Assembly: GCF_029227915.1 (NCBI RefSeq)
Contig: NC_079876.1
Location: 38,547,828-38,611,827 of the forward strand
DNA length: 64,000 nucleotides
From: Hydractinia symbiolongicarpus
Taxonomy: Eukaryota > Cnidaria > Hydrozoa > Anthoathecata > Hydractiniidae
Direction of reading: 5' to 3'
How positions within the stretch are numbered: the first letter of the stretch is position 1; each line of letters opens with the position of its first letter. The notes under the pieces were generated by a model. That model saw only the letters and a list, made by a program, of their open reading frames with translations. It was not told the DNA's origin and did no database searches. Of this stretch, positions 10,130 to 22,099 are shown in pieces. Position numbers and translations under genes: made by a program.

Positions 10130-13100
10130 TGGTGAAAAAATAATTTAAAAAATCGTTCTGGAAATGAGTTTACTCGCAGGGTACTTTCTTTGTATATATT
10201 CGACTATACGGGCCAAGCCCGGGATTTACGGGAAATCGCGGGTTTTCGCTTGCCGGCGATTAAACCTCTTTTATTCAGCGTCTCATCAAAAATGAAAACA
10301 TTTTTGAAAACTACAAGTCTCATGCGTTTTAGTGGTGAAAAAATAATTTAAAAAATCGTTCGGGAAATGAGTTTACTCCCTGGGTACTTTCTTTGTATAC
10401 TTTTGACTATACGGGCCGAGTCCAGGATTTACGGGAAGTCGCGGGTTTTCGTTTGCCGGCGATTAAACTTTTTTTATTCAGCGTCTCATCAAAAATGAAA
10501 AATTTTTAAGAACTACAAGTCTCGTGCGTTTTAGTGGTGAAAAAAAAATTTAAAACATCGTTCGGGAAATGAGTTTACTCCTTGGGTACTTTCTTTGTAT
10601 ACATTCGACTACACGGGCCAAGCCCGGGATTTAGGGGAAATCGCTGGTTTTCGTTTGCCGGCGATTAAACCTCTTTCTTTAAGCGTCTCATCAAAAATGA
10701 AAACATTTTTGAAAACTACAAGTCCCATGTGTTTTAATGGTGAAAAAATAATTTAAAAAATCGTTCGGAAAATGAGTTTACTCCCTGGGTACTTTCTTTG
10801 TATACTTTTGACTATACGGGCCGAGTCCGGGATTTACGGGAAATCGCAGGTTTTCGTTTGCCGGCGATTAAACTTCTTTTATTTAGCGTCTCATCAAAAA
10901 TGAAAACATTTTTGAAAACTACAAGTGTCATGCGTTTTAGTGGTGAAAAAATAAATTAAAAATCGTTCGGGAAATGAGTTTACTCCCTGGGTACTTTCTT
11001 TGTATACCTTTGACTATACGGGCCAAGCCCGGGATTTACGGGAAATCGCGGGTTTCGTTTGCCGGCGATTAAACTTCTTTTATTCAGTGTCTCATCAAAA
11101 ATGAAAACAATTATGAAAACTACAAGTCTTATGCGTTTTAGTGGTGAAAAAATAATTTAAAAAATCGTTCTGGAAATGAGTTTACTCACAGGGTACTTTT
11201 TTTGTATACTTTCGACTATACGGGCCAAGCCCGGGCTTTACGGAAAATCGCGGGTTTTCGTTTGCCGGCGATTAAACCTCTTTCATTAAGCGTCTCATCA
11301 AAAATGAAAACATTTTTGAAAACTACAAGTCTCATGCGTTTTAGTGGTGAAAAAATAATTTAAAAAATCGTTCGGGAAATGAGTTTACTCCCTGGGTACT
11401 TTCTTTGTATACTTTTGACTATACCGGCCGAGTCCGGGATTTACGGGAAATCGCGGATTTTCGTTTGCCGACGATTAAACTTCTTTTATTCAGCGTCCCA
11501 TCAAATATGAAAATATTTTTGAAAACTACAAGTCTCATGCGTTTAGTGGTAAAAAAATAATATAAAAAATCGTTCGGGAAATGAGTTTACTCCCTTGGTA
11601 CTTTCTTTGTATACTTTTGACTATACGGGCCAAGCCCGGGATTTACGGGAAATCGCGGGTTTTCGTTTGCCGGCGATTAAACTTCTTTTATTCAGCGTCT
11701 CATCAAAAATGAAAACATTTTTGAAAACTACAAGTCTCATGCGTTTTAGTGGTGAAAAAATAAATTAAAAATCGTTTGGGAAATGAGTTTACTCCCTGGG
11801 TACTTTCTTTGTATACTTTTGACTATACGGGCCGAGTCCAGGATTTACGGGAATTCGCGGGTTTTCGTTTGCCGGCGATTAAACTTTTTTTATTCAGCGT
11901 CTCATCAAAAATGAAAAATTTTTAAGAACTACATGTCTCGTGCGTTTTAGTGGTGAAAAAAAAATTTAAAACATCGTTCGGGAAATGAGTTTACTCCTTG
12001 GGTACTTTCTTTGTATACATTCGACTACACGGGCCAAGCCCGGGATTTAGGGGAAATCGCTGGTTTTCGTTTGCCGGCGATTAAACCTCTTTCATTAAGC
12101 GTCTCATCAAAAATGAAAACATTTTTGAAAACTACAAGTCCCATGTGTTTTAATGGTGAAAAAATAATTTAAAAAATCGTTCGGAAAATGAGTTTACTCC
12201 CTGGGTACTTTCTTTGTATACCTTTGACTATACGGGCCAAGCCCGGGATTTACGGGAAATCGCGGGTTTCGTTTGCCGGCGATTAAACTTCTTTTATTCA
12301 GTGTCTCATCAAAAATGAAAACAATTATGAAAACTACAAGTCTTATGCGTTTTAGTGGTGAAAAAATAATTTAAAAAATCGTTCTGGAAATAAGTTTACT
12401 CACAGGGTACTTTTTTTGTATACTTTCGACTATACGGGCCAAGCCCGGGCTTAACGGAAAATCGCGGGTTTTCGTTTGCCGGCGATTAAACCTCTTTCAT
12501 TAAGCGTCTCATCAACAATGAAAACATTTTTGAAAACTACAAGTCTCATGCGTTTTAGTGGTGAAAAAATAATTTAAAAAATCGTTCGGGAAATGAGTTT
12601 ACTCCCTGGGTACTTTCTTTGTATACTTTTGACTATACGGGCCGAGTCCAGGATTTACGGGAAGTCGCGGGTTTTCGTTTGCCGGCGATTAAACTTTTTT
12701 TATTCAGCGTCTCATCAAAAATGAAAAATTTTTAAGAACTACAAGTCTCGTGCGTTTTAGTGGTGAAAAAAAAATTTAAAACATCGTTCGGGAAATGAGT
12801 TTACTCCTTGGGTACTTTCTTTGTATACATTCGACTACACGGGCCAAGCCCGGGATTTAGGGGAAATCGCTGGTTTTCGTTTGCCGGCGATTAAACCTCT
12901 TTCTTTAAGCGTCTCATCAAAAATGAAAACATTTTTGAAAACTACAAGTCCCATGTGTTTTAATGGTGAAAAAATAATTTAAAAAATCGTTCGGAAAATG
13001 AGTTTACTCCCTGGGTACTTTCTTTGTATACTTTTGACTATACGGGCCGAGTCCGGGATTTACGGGAAATCGCAGGTTTTCGTTTGCCGGCGATTAAACT

Positions 13101-16100
13101 TCTTTTATTTAGCGTCTCATCAAAAATGAAAACATTTTTGAAAACTACAAGTGTCATGCGTTTTAGTGGTGAAAAAATAAATTAAAAATCGTTCGGGAAA
13201 TGAGTTTACTCCCTGGGTACTTTCTTTGTATACCTTTGACTATACGGGCCAAGCCCGGGATTTACGGGAAATCGCGGGTTTCGTTTGCCGGCGATTAAAC
13301 TTCTTTTATTCAGTGTCTCATCAAAAATGAAAACAATTATGAAAACTACAAGTCTTATGCGTTTTAGTGGTGAAAAAATAATTTAAAAAATCGTTCTGGA
13401 AATGAGTTTACTCACAGGGTACTTTTTTTGTATACTTTCGACTATACGGGCCAAGCCCGGGCTTTACGGAAAATCGCGGGTTTTCGTTTGGCGGCGATTA
13501 AACCTCTTTCATTAAGCGTCTCATCAAAAATGAAAACATTTTTGAAAACTACAAGTCTCATGCGTTTTAGTGGTGAAAAAATAATTTAAAAAATCGTTCG
13601 GGAAATGAGTTTACTCCCTGGGTACTTTCTTTGTATACTTTTGACTATACCGGCCGAGTCCGGGATTTACGGGAAATCGCGGATTTTCGTTTGCCGGCGA
13701 TTAAACTTCTTTTATTCAGCGTCCCATCAAATATGAAAATATTTTTGAAAACTACAAGTCTCATGCGTTTAGTGGTAAAAAAATAATATAAAAAATCGTT
13801 CGGGAAATGAGTTTACTCCCTGGGTACTTTCTTTGTATACTTTTGACTATACGGGCCAAGCCCGGGATTTACGGGAAATCGCGGGTTTTCGTTTGCCGGC
13901 GATTAAACTTCTTTTATTCAGCGTCTCATCAAAAATGAAAACATTTTTGAAAACTACAAGTCTCATGCGTTTTAGTGGTGAAAAAATAAATTAAAAATCG
14001 TTTGGGATATGAGTTTACTCCCTGGGTACTTTCTTTGTATACCTTTGACTATACGGGCCAAGCCCGGGATTTACGGGAAATCGCGGGTTTCGTTTGCCGG
14101 CGATTAAACTTCTTTTATTCAGTGTCTCATCAAAAATGAAAACAATTATGAAAACTACAAGTCTTATGCGTTTTAGTGGTGAAAAAATAATTTAAAAAAT
14201 CGTTCTGGAAATGAGTTTACTCACAGGGTACTTTTTTTGTATACTTTCGACTATACGGGCCAAGCCCGGGCTTTACGGGAAGTCGCGGGTTTTCGTTTGC
14301 CGGCGATTAAACTTTTTTTATTCAGCGTCTCATCAAAAATGAAAAATTTTTAAGAACTACAAGTCTCGTGCGTTTTAGTAGTGAAAAAAAAATTTAAAAC
14401 ATCGTTCGGGAAATGAGTTTACTCCTTGGGTACTTTCTTTGTATACATTCGACTACACGGGCCAAGCCCGGGATTTAGGGGAAATCGCTGGTTTTCGTTT
14501 GCCGGCGATTAAACCTCTTTCATTAAGCGTCTCATCAAAAATGAAAACATTTTTGAAAACTACAAGTCCCATGTGTTTTAATGGTGAAAAAATAATTTAA
14601 AAAATCGTTCGGAAAATGAGTTTACTCCCTGGGTACTTTCTTTGTATACTTTTGACTATACGGGCCGAGTCCGGGATTTACGGGAAATCGCAGGTTTTCG
14701 TTTGCCGGCGATTAAACTTCTTTTATTTAGCGTCTCATCAAAATTGAAAACATTTTTGAAAACTACAAGTGTCATGCGTTTTAGTGGTGAAAAAATAAAT
14801 TACAAAATCGTTCGGAAAATGAGTTTACTCCCTGGGTACTTTCTTTGTATACTTTTGACTATACGGGCCGAGTCCGGGATTTACGGGAAATCGCAGGTTT
14901 TCGTTTGCCGGCGATTAAACTTCTTTTATTCAGCGTCTCATCAAAAATGAAAACATTTTTGAAAACTACAAGTGTCATGCGTTTTAGTGGTGAAAAAATA
15001 AATTAAAAATCGTTCGGGAAATGAGTTTACTCCCTGGGTACTTTCTTTGTATACCTTTGACTATACGGGCCAAGCCCGGGATTTACGGGAAATCGCGGGT
15101 TTCGTTTGCCGGCGATTAAACTTCTTTTATTCAGTGTCTCATCAAAAATGAAAACAATTATGAAAACTACAAGTCTTATGCGTTTTAGTGGTGAAAAAAT
15201 AATTTAAAAAATCGTTCTGGAAATGAGTTTACTCACAGGGTACTTTTTTTGTATACTTTCGGCTATACGGGCCAAGCACGGGCTTTACGGAAAATCGCGG
15301 GTTTTCGTTTGCCGGCGATTAAACCTCTTTCATTAAGCGTCTCATCAAAAATGAAAACATTTTTGAAAACTACAAGTCTCATGCGTTTTAGTGGTGAAAA
15401 AATAATTTAAAAAATCGTTCGGGAAATGAGTTTACTCCCTGGGTACTTTCTTTGTATACTTTTGACTATACCGGCCGAGTCCGGGATTTACGGGAAATCG
15501 CGGATTTTCGTTTGCCGGCGATTAAACTTCTTTTATTCAGCGTCCCATCAAATATGAAAATATTTTTGAAAACTACAAGTCTCATGCGTTTAGTGGTAAA
15601 AAAATAATATAAAAAATCGTTCGGGAAATGAGTTTACTCCCTGGGTACTTTCTTTGTATACTTTTGACTATACGGGCCAAGCCCGGGATTTACGGGAAAT
15701 CGCGGGTTTTCGTTTCCCGGCGATTAAACTTCTTTTATTCAGCGTCTCATCAAAAATGAAAACATTTTTGAAAACTACAAGTCTCATGCGTTTTAGTGGT
15801 GAAAAAATAAATTAAAAATCGTTTGGGAAATGAGTTTACTCCCTGGGTACTTTCTTTGTTTACCTTTGACTATACGGGCCAAGCCCGGGATTTACGGGAA
15901 ATCGCGGGTTTCGTTTGCCGGCGATTAAACTTCTTTTATTCAGTGTCTCATCAAAAATGAAAACAATTATGAAAACTACAAGTCTTATGCGTTTTAGTGG
16001 TGAAAAAATAATTTAAAAAATCGTTCTGGAAATGAGTTTACTCACAGGGTACTTTTTTTGTATACTTTCGACTATACGGGCCAAGCCCGGGCTTTACGGG

Positions 16101-17430
16101 AAGTCGCGGGTTTTCGTTTGCCGGCGATTAAACTTTTTTTATTCAGCGTCTCATCAAAAATGAAAAATTTTTAAGAACTACAAGTCTCGTGCGTTTTAGT
16201 AGTGAAAAAAAAATTTAAAACATCGTTCGGGAAATGAGTTTACTCCTTGGGTACTTTCTTTGTATACATTCGACTACACGGGCCAAGCCCGGCATTTAGG
16301 GGAAATCGCTGGTTTTCGTTTGCCGGCGATTAAACTTCTTTTATTTAGCGTCTCATCAAAAATGAAAACATTTTTGAAAACTACAAGTGTCATGCGTTTT
16401 AGTGGTGAAAAAATAAATTAAAAATCGTTCGGGAAATGAGTTTACTCCCTGGGTACTTTCTTTGTATACCTTTGACTATACGGGCCAAGCCCGGGATTTA
16501 CGGGAAATCGCGGGTTTCGTTTGCCGGCGATTAAACTTCTTTTATTCAGTGTCTCATCAAAAATGAAAACAATTATGAAAACTACAAGTCTTATGCGTTT
16601 TAGTGGTGAAAAAATAATTTAAAAAATCGTTCTGGAAATGAGTTTACTCACAGGGTACTTTTTTTGTATACTTTCGACTATACGGGCCAAGCACGGGCTT
16701 TACGGAAAATCGCGGGTTTTCGTTTGCCGGCGATTAAACCTCTTTCATTAAGCGTCTCATCAAAAATGAAAACATTTTTGAAAACTACAAGTCTCATGCG
16801 TTTTAGTGGTGAAAAAATAATTTAAAAAATCGTTCGGGAAATGAGTTTACTCCCTGGGTACTTTCTTTGTATACTTTTGACTATACCGGCCGAGTCCGGG
16901 ATTTACGGGAAATCGCGGATTTTCGTTTGCCGGCGATTAAACTTCTTTTATTCAGCGTCCCATCAAATATGAAAATATTTTTGAAAACTACAAGTCTCAT
17001 GCGTTTAGTGGTAAAAAAATAATATAAAAAATCGTTCGGGAAATGAGTTTACTCCCTGGGTACTTTCTTTGTATACTTTTGACTATACGGGCCAAGCCCG
17101 GGATTTACGGGAAATCGCGGGTTTTCGTTTCCCGGCGATTAAACTTCTTTTATTCAGCGTCTCATCAAAAATGAAAACATTTTTGAAAACTACAAGTCTC
17201 ATGCGTTTTAGTGGTGAAAAAATAAATTAAAAATCGTTTGGGAAATGAGTTTACTCCCTGGGTACTTTCTTTGTTTACCTTTGACTATACGGGCCAAGCC
17301 CGGGATTTACGGGAAATCGCGGGTTTCGTTTGCCGGCGATTAAACTTCTTTTATTCAGTGTCTCATCAAAAATGAAAACAATTATGAAAACTACAAGTCT
17401 TATGCGTTTTAGTGGTGAAAAAATAATTTA
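10130..17430 (+). repeat. HOR domain 2: 11-, 9- and 7-monomer periods
   Basis: A rare monomer containing CGTCCCATCAAATATG occurs at 11494, 13720, 15541 and 16956, giving spacings of 2,226, 1,821 and 1,415 bp (11, 9 and 7 monomers). The last pair also shares unique variants CGTTTCCCGG (15711 and 17126) and TTTCTTTGTT (15851 and 17266), both exactly 1,415 bp apart. New subtypes of this domain are GAAAAATTTTTAAGAAC, TTTAGGGGAAATCGCTGG followed by GTCCCATGTG, and CAATTATG with CAGTGTCTC. Confidence 0.87.
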
Positions 17431-20400
17431 AAAAAATCGTTCTGGAAATGAGTTTACTCACAGGGTACTTTTTTTGTATACTTTCGACTATACGGGCCAA
17501 GCCCGGGCTTTACGGGAAATTGCGGGTTTTCGTTTGCCGGCGATTAAACCTCTTTCATTAAGCGTCTCATCAAAAATGAAACATTTTTGAAAACTACAAG
17601 TCTCATGCGTTTTAGTGGTGAAAAAACAATTTAAATAATCGTTCGGGAAATGAGTTTACTCCCTGGGTACTTTCTTTGTATACTTTTGACTATACGGGCC
17701 GAGTCCAGGATTTACGGGAAGTCGCGGGTTTTCGTTTGCCGGCGATTAAACCTCTTTCATTAAGCGTCTCATCAAAAATGAAAGCATTTTTGAAAACTAC
17801 AAGTCTCATGCGTTTTAGTAGTGGAAAAAAAATTTAAAAAATCGTTCGGGAAATGAGTTTACTCCCTGGGTACTTTCTTTCTATACTTTTGAATACACGG
17901 GCCAAGCCCGGGATTTACGGGAAATCGCGGTTTTTCGTTTGCCGGCGATTAAACTTCTTTTATTCAGCGTCTCATCAAAAATGAAAACATTTTTGAAAAC
18001 TACAAGTCTCATGGGCTTTAGTGGTGAAATAATAATTTAAAAAATCGTTCGGAAATTGAGTTTACACCCCGGGTACTTTCTTTGTATACTTTTGACTATA
18101 CGGGCCAAGCCTAGGGTTTGCAGGAAATGGCGGGTTTTCGTTTGCCGGCGATTAAACTTCTTTTATTCAGCGTCTCATCAAAAATGAAAACATTTTTGAA
18201 AACTACAAGTCTTATGCGTTTTAGTGGTGAAAAAATAATTTAAAAAATCGTTCTGGAAATGAGTTTACTCGCAGGGTACTTTCTTTGTATATATTCGACT
18301 ATACGGGCCAAGCCCGGGATTTACGGGAAATCGCGGGTTTTCGTTTGCCGGCGATTAAACCTCTTTTATTCAGCGTCTCATCAAAAATGAAAACATTTTT
18401 GAAAACTACAAGTCTCGTGCGTTTTAGTGGTGAAAAAAAAATTTAAAACATCGTTCGGGAAATGAGTTTACTCCCTGGGTACTTTCTTTGTATACTTTTG
18501 AATACACGGGCCAAGCCCGGGATTTACGGGAAATCGCGGTTTTTCGTTTGCCGGCGATTAAACCTCTTTCATTGAGCGTCTCATCAAAAATGAAAGCATT
18601 TTTGAAAACTACAAGTCTCATGCGTTTTAGTAGTGAAAAAAAAATTTAAAAAATCGTTCGGGAAATGAGTTTACTCCCTGGGTACTTTCTTTGTATACTT
18701 TTGAATATACGGGCCAAGCCCGGGATTTACGGAAAATCGCGGTTTTTCGTTTGCCGGCGATTAAACTTCTTTTATTTAGCGTCTCATCAAAAATGAAAAC
18801 ATTTTTGAAAGCTACAAGTCTCATGCGTTTTAGTGGTGAAAAAATAAATTAAAAAATCGTTCGGGAAATGAGTTTACTCCCTGGGTACTTTCTTTGTATA
18901 CTTTTGACTATACGGGCCAAGCCCGGGATTTAAGGGAAATCGCGGGTTTCGTTTGCCGGCGATTAAACTTCTTTTATTCAGCGTCTCATCAAAAATGAAA
19001 AATTTTTAAGAACTACAAGTCTCGTGCGTTTTAGTGGTGAAAAAAAAATTTAAAACATCGTTCGGGAAATGAGTTTACTCCTTGGGTACTTTCTTTGGAT
19101 ACTTTCGACTATACGGGCCAAGCCCGGGCTTTACGGGAAATTGCGGGTTTTCGTTTGCCGGCGATTAAACCTCTTTCATTAAGCGTCTCATCAAAAATGA
19201 AACATTTTTGAAAACTACAAGTCTCATGCGTTTTAGTGGTGAAAAAATAATTTAAATAATCGTTCGGGAAATGAGTTTACTCCCTGGGTACATTCTTTGT
19301 ATACTTTTGACTATACGGGCCGAGTCCAGGATTTACGGGAAGTCGCGGGTTTTCGTTTGCCGGCGATTAAACCTCTTTCATTAAGCGTCTCATCAAAAAT
19401 GAAAGCATTTTTGAAAACTACAAGTCTCATGCGTTTTAGTAGTGGAAAAAAAATTTAAAAAATCGTTCGGGAAATGAGTTTACTCCCTGGGTGCTTTCTT
19501 TCTATACTTTTGAATACACGGGCCAAGCCCGGGATTTACGGGAAATCGCGGTTTTTCGTTTGCCGGCGATTAAACTTCTTTTATTCAGCGTCTCATCAAA
19601 AATGAAAACATTTTTGAAAACTACAAGTCTCATGGGCTTTAGTGGTGAAATAATAATTTAAAAAATTGTTCGGAAATTGAGTTTACACCCCGGGTACTTT
19701 CTTTGTATACTTTTGACTATACGGGCCAAGCCTAGGGTTTGCAGGAAATGGCGGGTTTTCGTTTGCCGGCGATTAAACTTCTTTTATTCAGCGTCTCATC
19801 AAAAATGAAAACATTTTTGAAAACTACAAGTCTTATGCGTTTTAGTGGTGAAAAAATAATTTAAAAAATCGTTCTGGAAATGAGTTTACTCGCAGGGTAC
19901 TTTCTTTGTATATATTCGACTATACGGGCCAAGCCCGGGATTTACGGGAAATCGTGGGTTTTTGTTTGCCGGCGATTAAACCTCTTTTATTCAGCGTCTC
20001 ACCAAAAATGAAAACATTTTTGAAAACTACAAGTCACATGCGTTTTAGTGGTGAAAAAATAATTTAAAAAATCGTTCGTGAAATGAGTTTACTCCCTGGG
20101 TACTTTCTTTGTATACTATTGACTATACGGGCCGAGTCCAGGATTTACGGGAAGTCGCGGGTTTTCGTTTGCCGGCGATTAAACTTCTTTTATTCAGCGT
20201 CTCATCAAAAATGAAAAATTTTTAAAAACTACAAGTCTCGTGCGTTTTAGTGGTGAAAAAAAAATTTAAAACATCGTTCGGGAAATGAGTTTACTCCTTG
20301 GGTACTTTCTTTGTATACATTCGACTACACAGGCCAAGCCCGGGATTTAGGGGAAATCGCTGGTTTTGGTTTGCCGGCGATTAAACCTCTTTCATTAAGC

Positions 20401-22099
20401 GTCTCATCAAAAATGAAAACATTTTTGAAAGCTACAAGTCTCATGCGTTTTAGTGGTGAAAAAATAAATTAAAAAATCGTTCGGGAAATGAGTTTACTCC
20501 CTGGGTACTTTCTTTGTATACTTTTGACTATACGGGCTAAGCCCGGGATTTAAGGGAAATCGCGGGTTTCGTTTGCCGGCGATTAAACTTCTTTTATTCA
20601 GCGTCTCATCAAAAATGAAAAATTTTTAAAAACTACAAGTCTCGTGCCTTTTAGTGGTGAAAAAAAAATTTAAAACATCGTTCGGGAAATGAGTTTACTC
20701 CTTGGGTACTTTCTTTGTATACATTCGACTACACGGGCCAAGCCCGGGATTTAGGGGAAATCGCTGGTTTTCGTTTGCCGGCGATTAAACCTCTTTCATT
20801 AAGCGTCTCATCAAAAATGAAAACATTTTTGAAAACTACAAGTCCCATGTGTTTTAATGGTGAAAAAATAATTTAAAAAATCGTTCGGAAAATGAGTTTA
20901 CTCCCTGGGTACTTTCTTTGTATACTTTTGACTATACGGGCCGAGTCCGGGATTTACGGGAAATCGCAGGTTTTCGTTTGCCGGCGAATAAACTTCTTTT
21001 ATTTAGCGTCTCATCAAAAATGAAAACATTTTTGAAAACTACAAGTCTCATGCGTTTTAGTGGTGAAAAAATAATTTAAAAAATCGTTCGGGAAATGAGT
21101 TTACTCCCTGGGTACTTTCTTTGTATACTTTTGAATACACGGGCCAAGCCAGGGATTTACGGGAAATCGCGGTTTTTCGTTTGCCGGCGATTAAACTTCT
21201 TTTATTCAGCGTCTCATCAAAAATGAAAACATTTTTGAAAACTACAAGTCTCATGGGCTTTAGTGGTGAAATAAAAATTTAAAAAATCCTTCGGAAATTG
21301 AGCTTACACCCCGGGTACTTTCTTTGTATACTTTTGACTATACGGGCCAAGCCTAGGGTTTGCAGGAAATGGCGGGTTTTCGTTTGCCGGCGATTAAACT
21401 TCTTTTATTCAGCGTCTCATCAAAAATGAAAACATTTTTGAAAACTACAAGTCTTATGCGTTTTAGTGGTGAAAAAATAATTTAAAAAATCGTTCTGGAG
21501 ATGAGTTTACTCGCAGGGTACTTTCTTTGTATATATTCGACTATACGAGCCAAGCCCGGGATTTACGGGAAATCGCGGGTTTTCGTTTGCCGGCGATTAA
21601 ACCTCTTTTATTCAGCGTCTCATCAAAAATGAAAACATTTTTGAAAACTACAAGTCTCATGCGTTTTAGTGGTGAAAAAATAATTTAAAAAATCGTTCGG
21701 GAAATGAGTTTACTCCCTGGGTACTTTCTTTGTATACTTTTGACTATACGGGCCGAGTCCAGGATTTACGGGAAGTCGCGGGTTTTCGTTTGCCGGCGAT
21801 TAAACTTCTTTTATTCAGCGTCTCATCAAAAATGAAAAATTTTTAAAAACTACAAGTCTCGTGCGTTTTAGTGGTGAAAAAAAAATTTAAAACATCGTTC
21901 GGGAAATGAGTTTACTCCTTGGGTACTTTCTTTGTATACATTCGACTACACGGGCCAAGCCCGGGATTTAGGGGAAATCGCTGGTTTTCGTTTGCCGGCG
22001 ATTAAACCTCTTTCATTAAGCGTCTCATCAAAAATGAAAACATTTTTGAAAACTACAAGTCCCATGTGTTTTAATGGTGAAAAAATAATTTAAAAAATC

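Larger units (their letters stand above)
1..10130 (+). repeat. HOR domain 1: pentamer/trimer-based higher-order repeats
   Basis: Diagnostic subtypes here are AAACAAATTTG monomers, GGGCTTTAGTGG/GAAATAATAA monomers, ACAAGTGTCACGCG monomers, CACATGG monomers with CTCTTTCATTAAG, and 201-bp monomers. They recur in a fixed order. The repeated pattern returns at distances of 1,013, 1,620, 1,622, 2,227 and 3,847 bp. The last equals 2,227 plus 1,620. The right edge is approximate: from about 10.1 kb the GAAAAATTTTT and TTTAGGGG subtypes take over. Confidence 0.88.

Noticed and set aside
10600-10660. TTTAGGG in the GATTTAGGGGAAATCGC subtype, and AGGGTTT in the CCTAGGGTTTGC subtype, as telomere repeats
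   Set aside because: Only a single heptamer-like match occurs per monomer, not in tandem. Each is one or two substitutions from the ordinary GATTTACGGG or CCCGGGATTTAC sequence. Subtelomeric location cannot be inferred from this.
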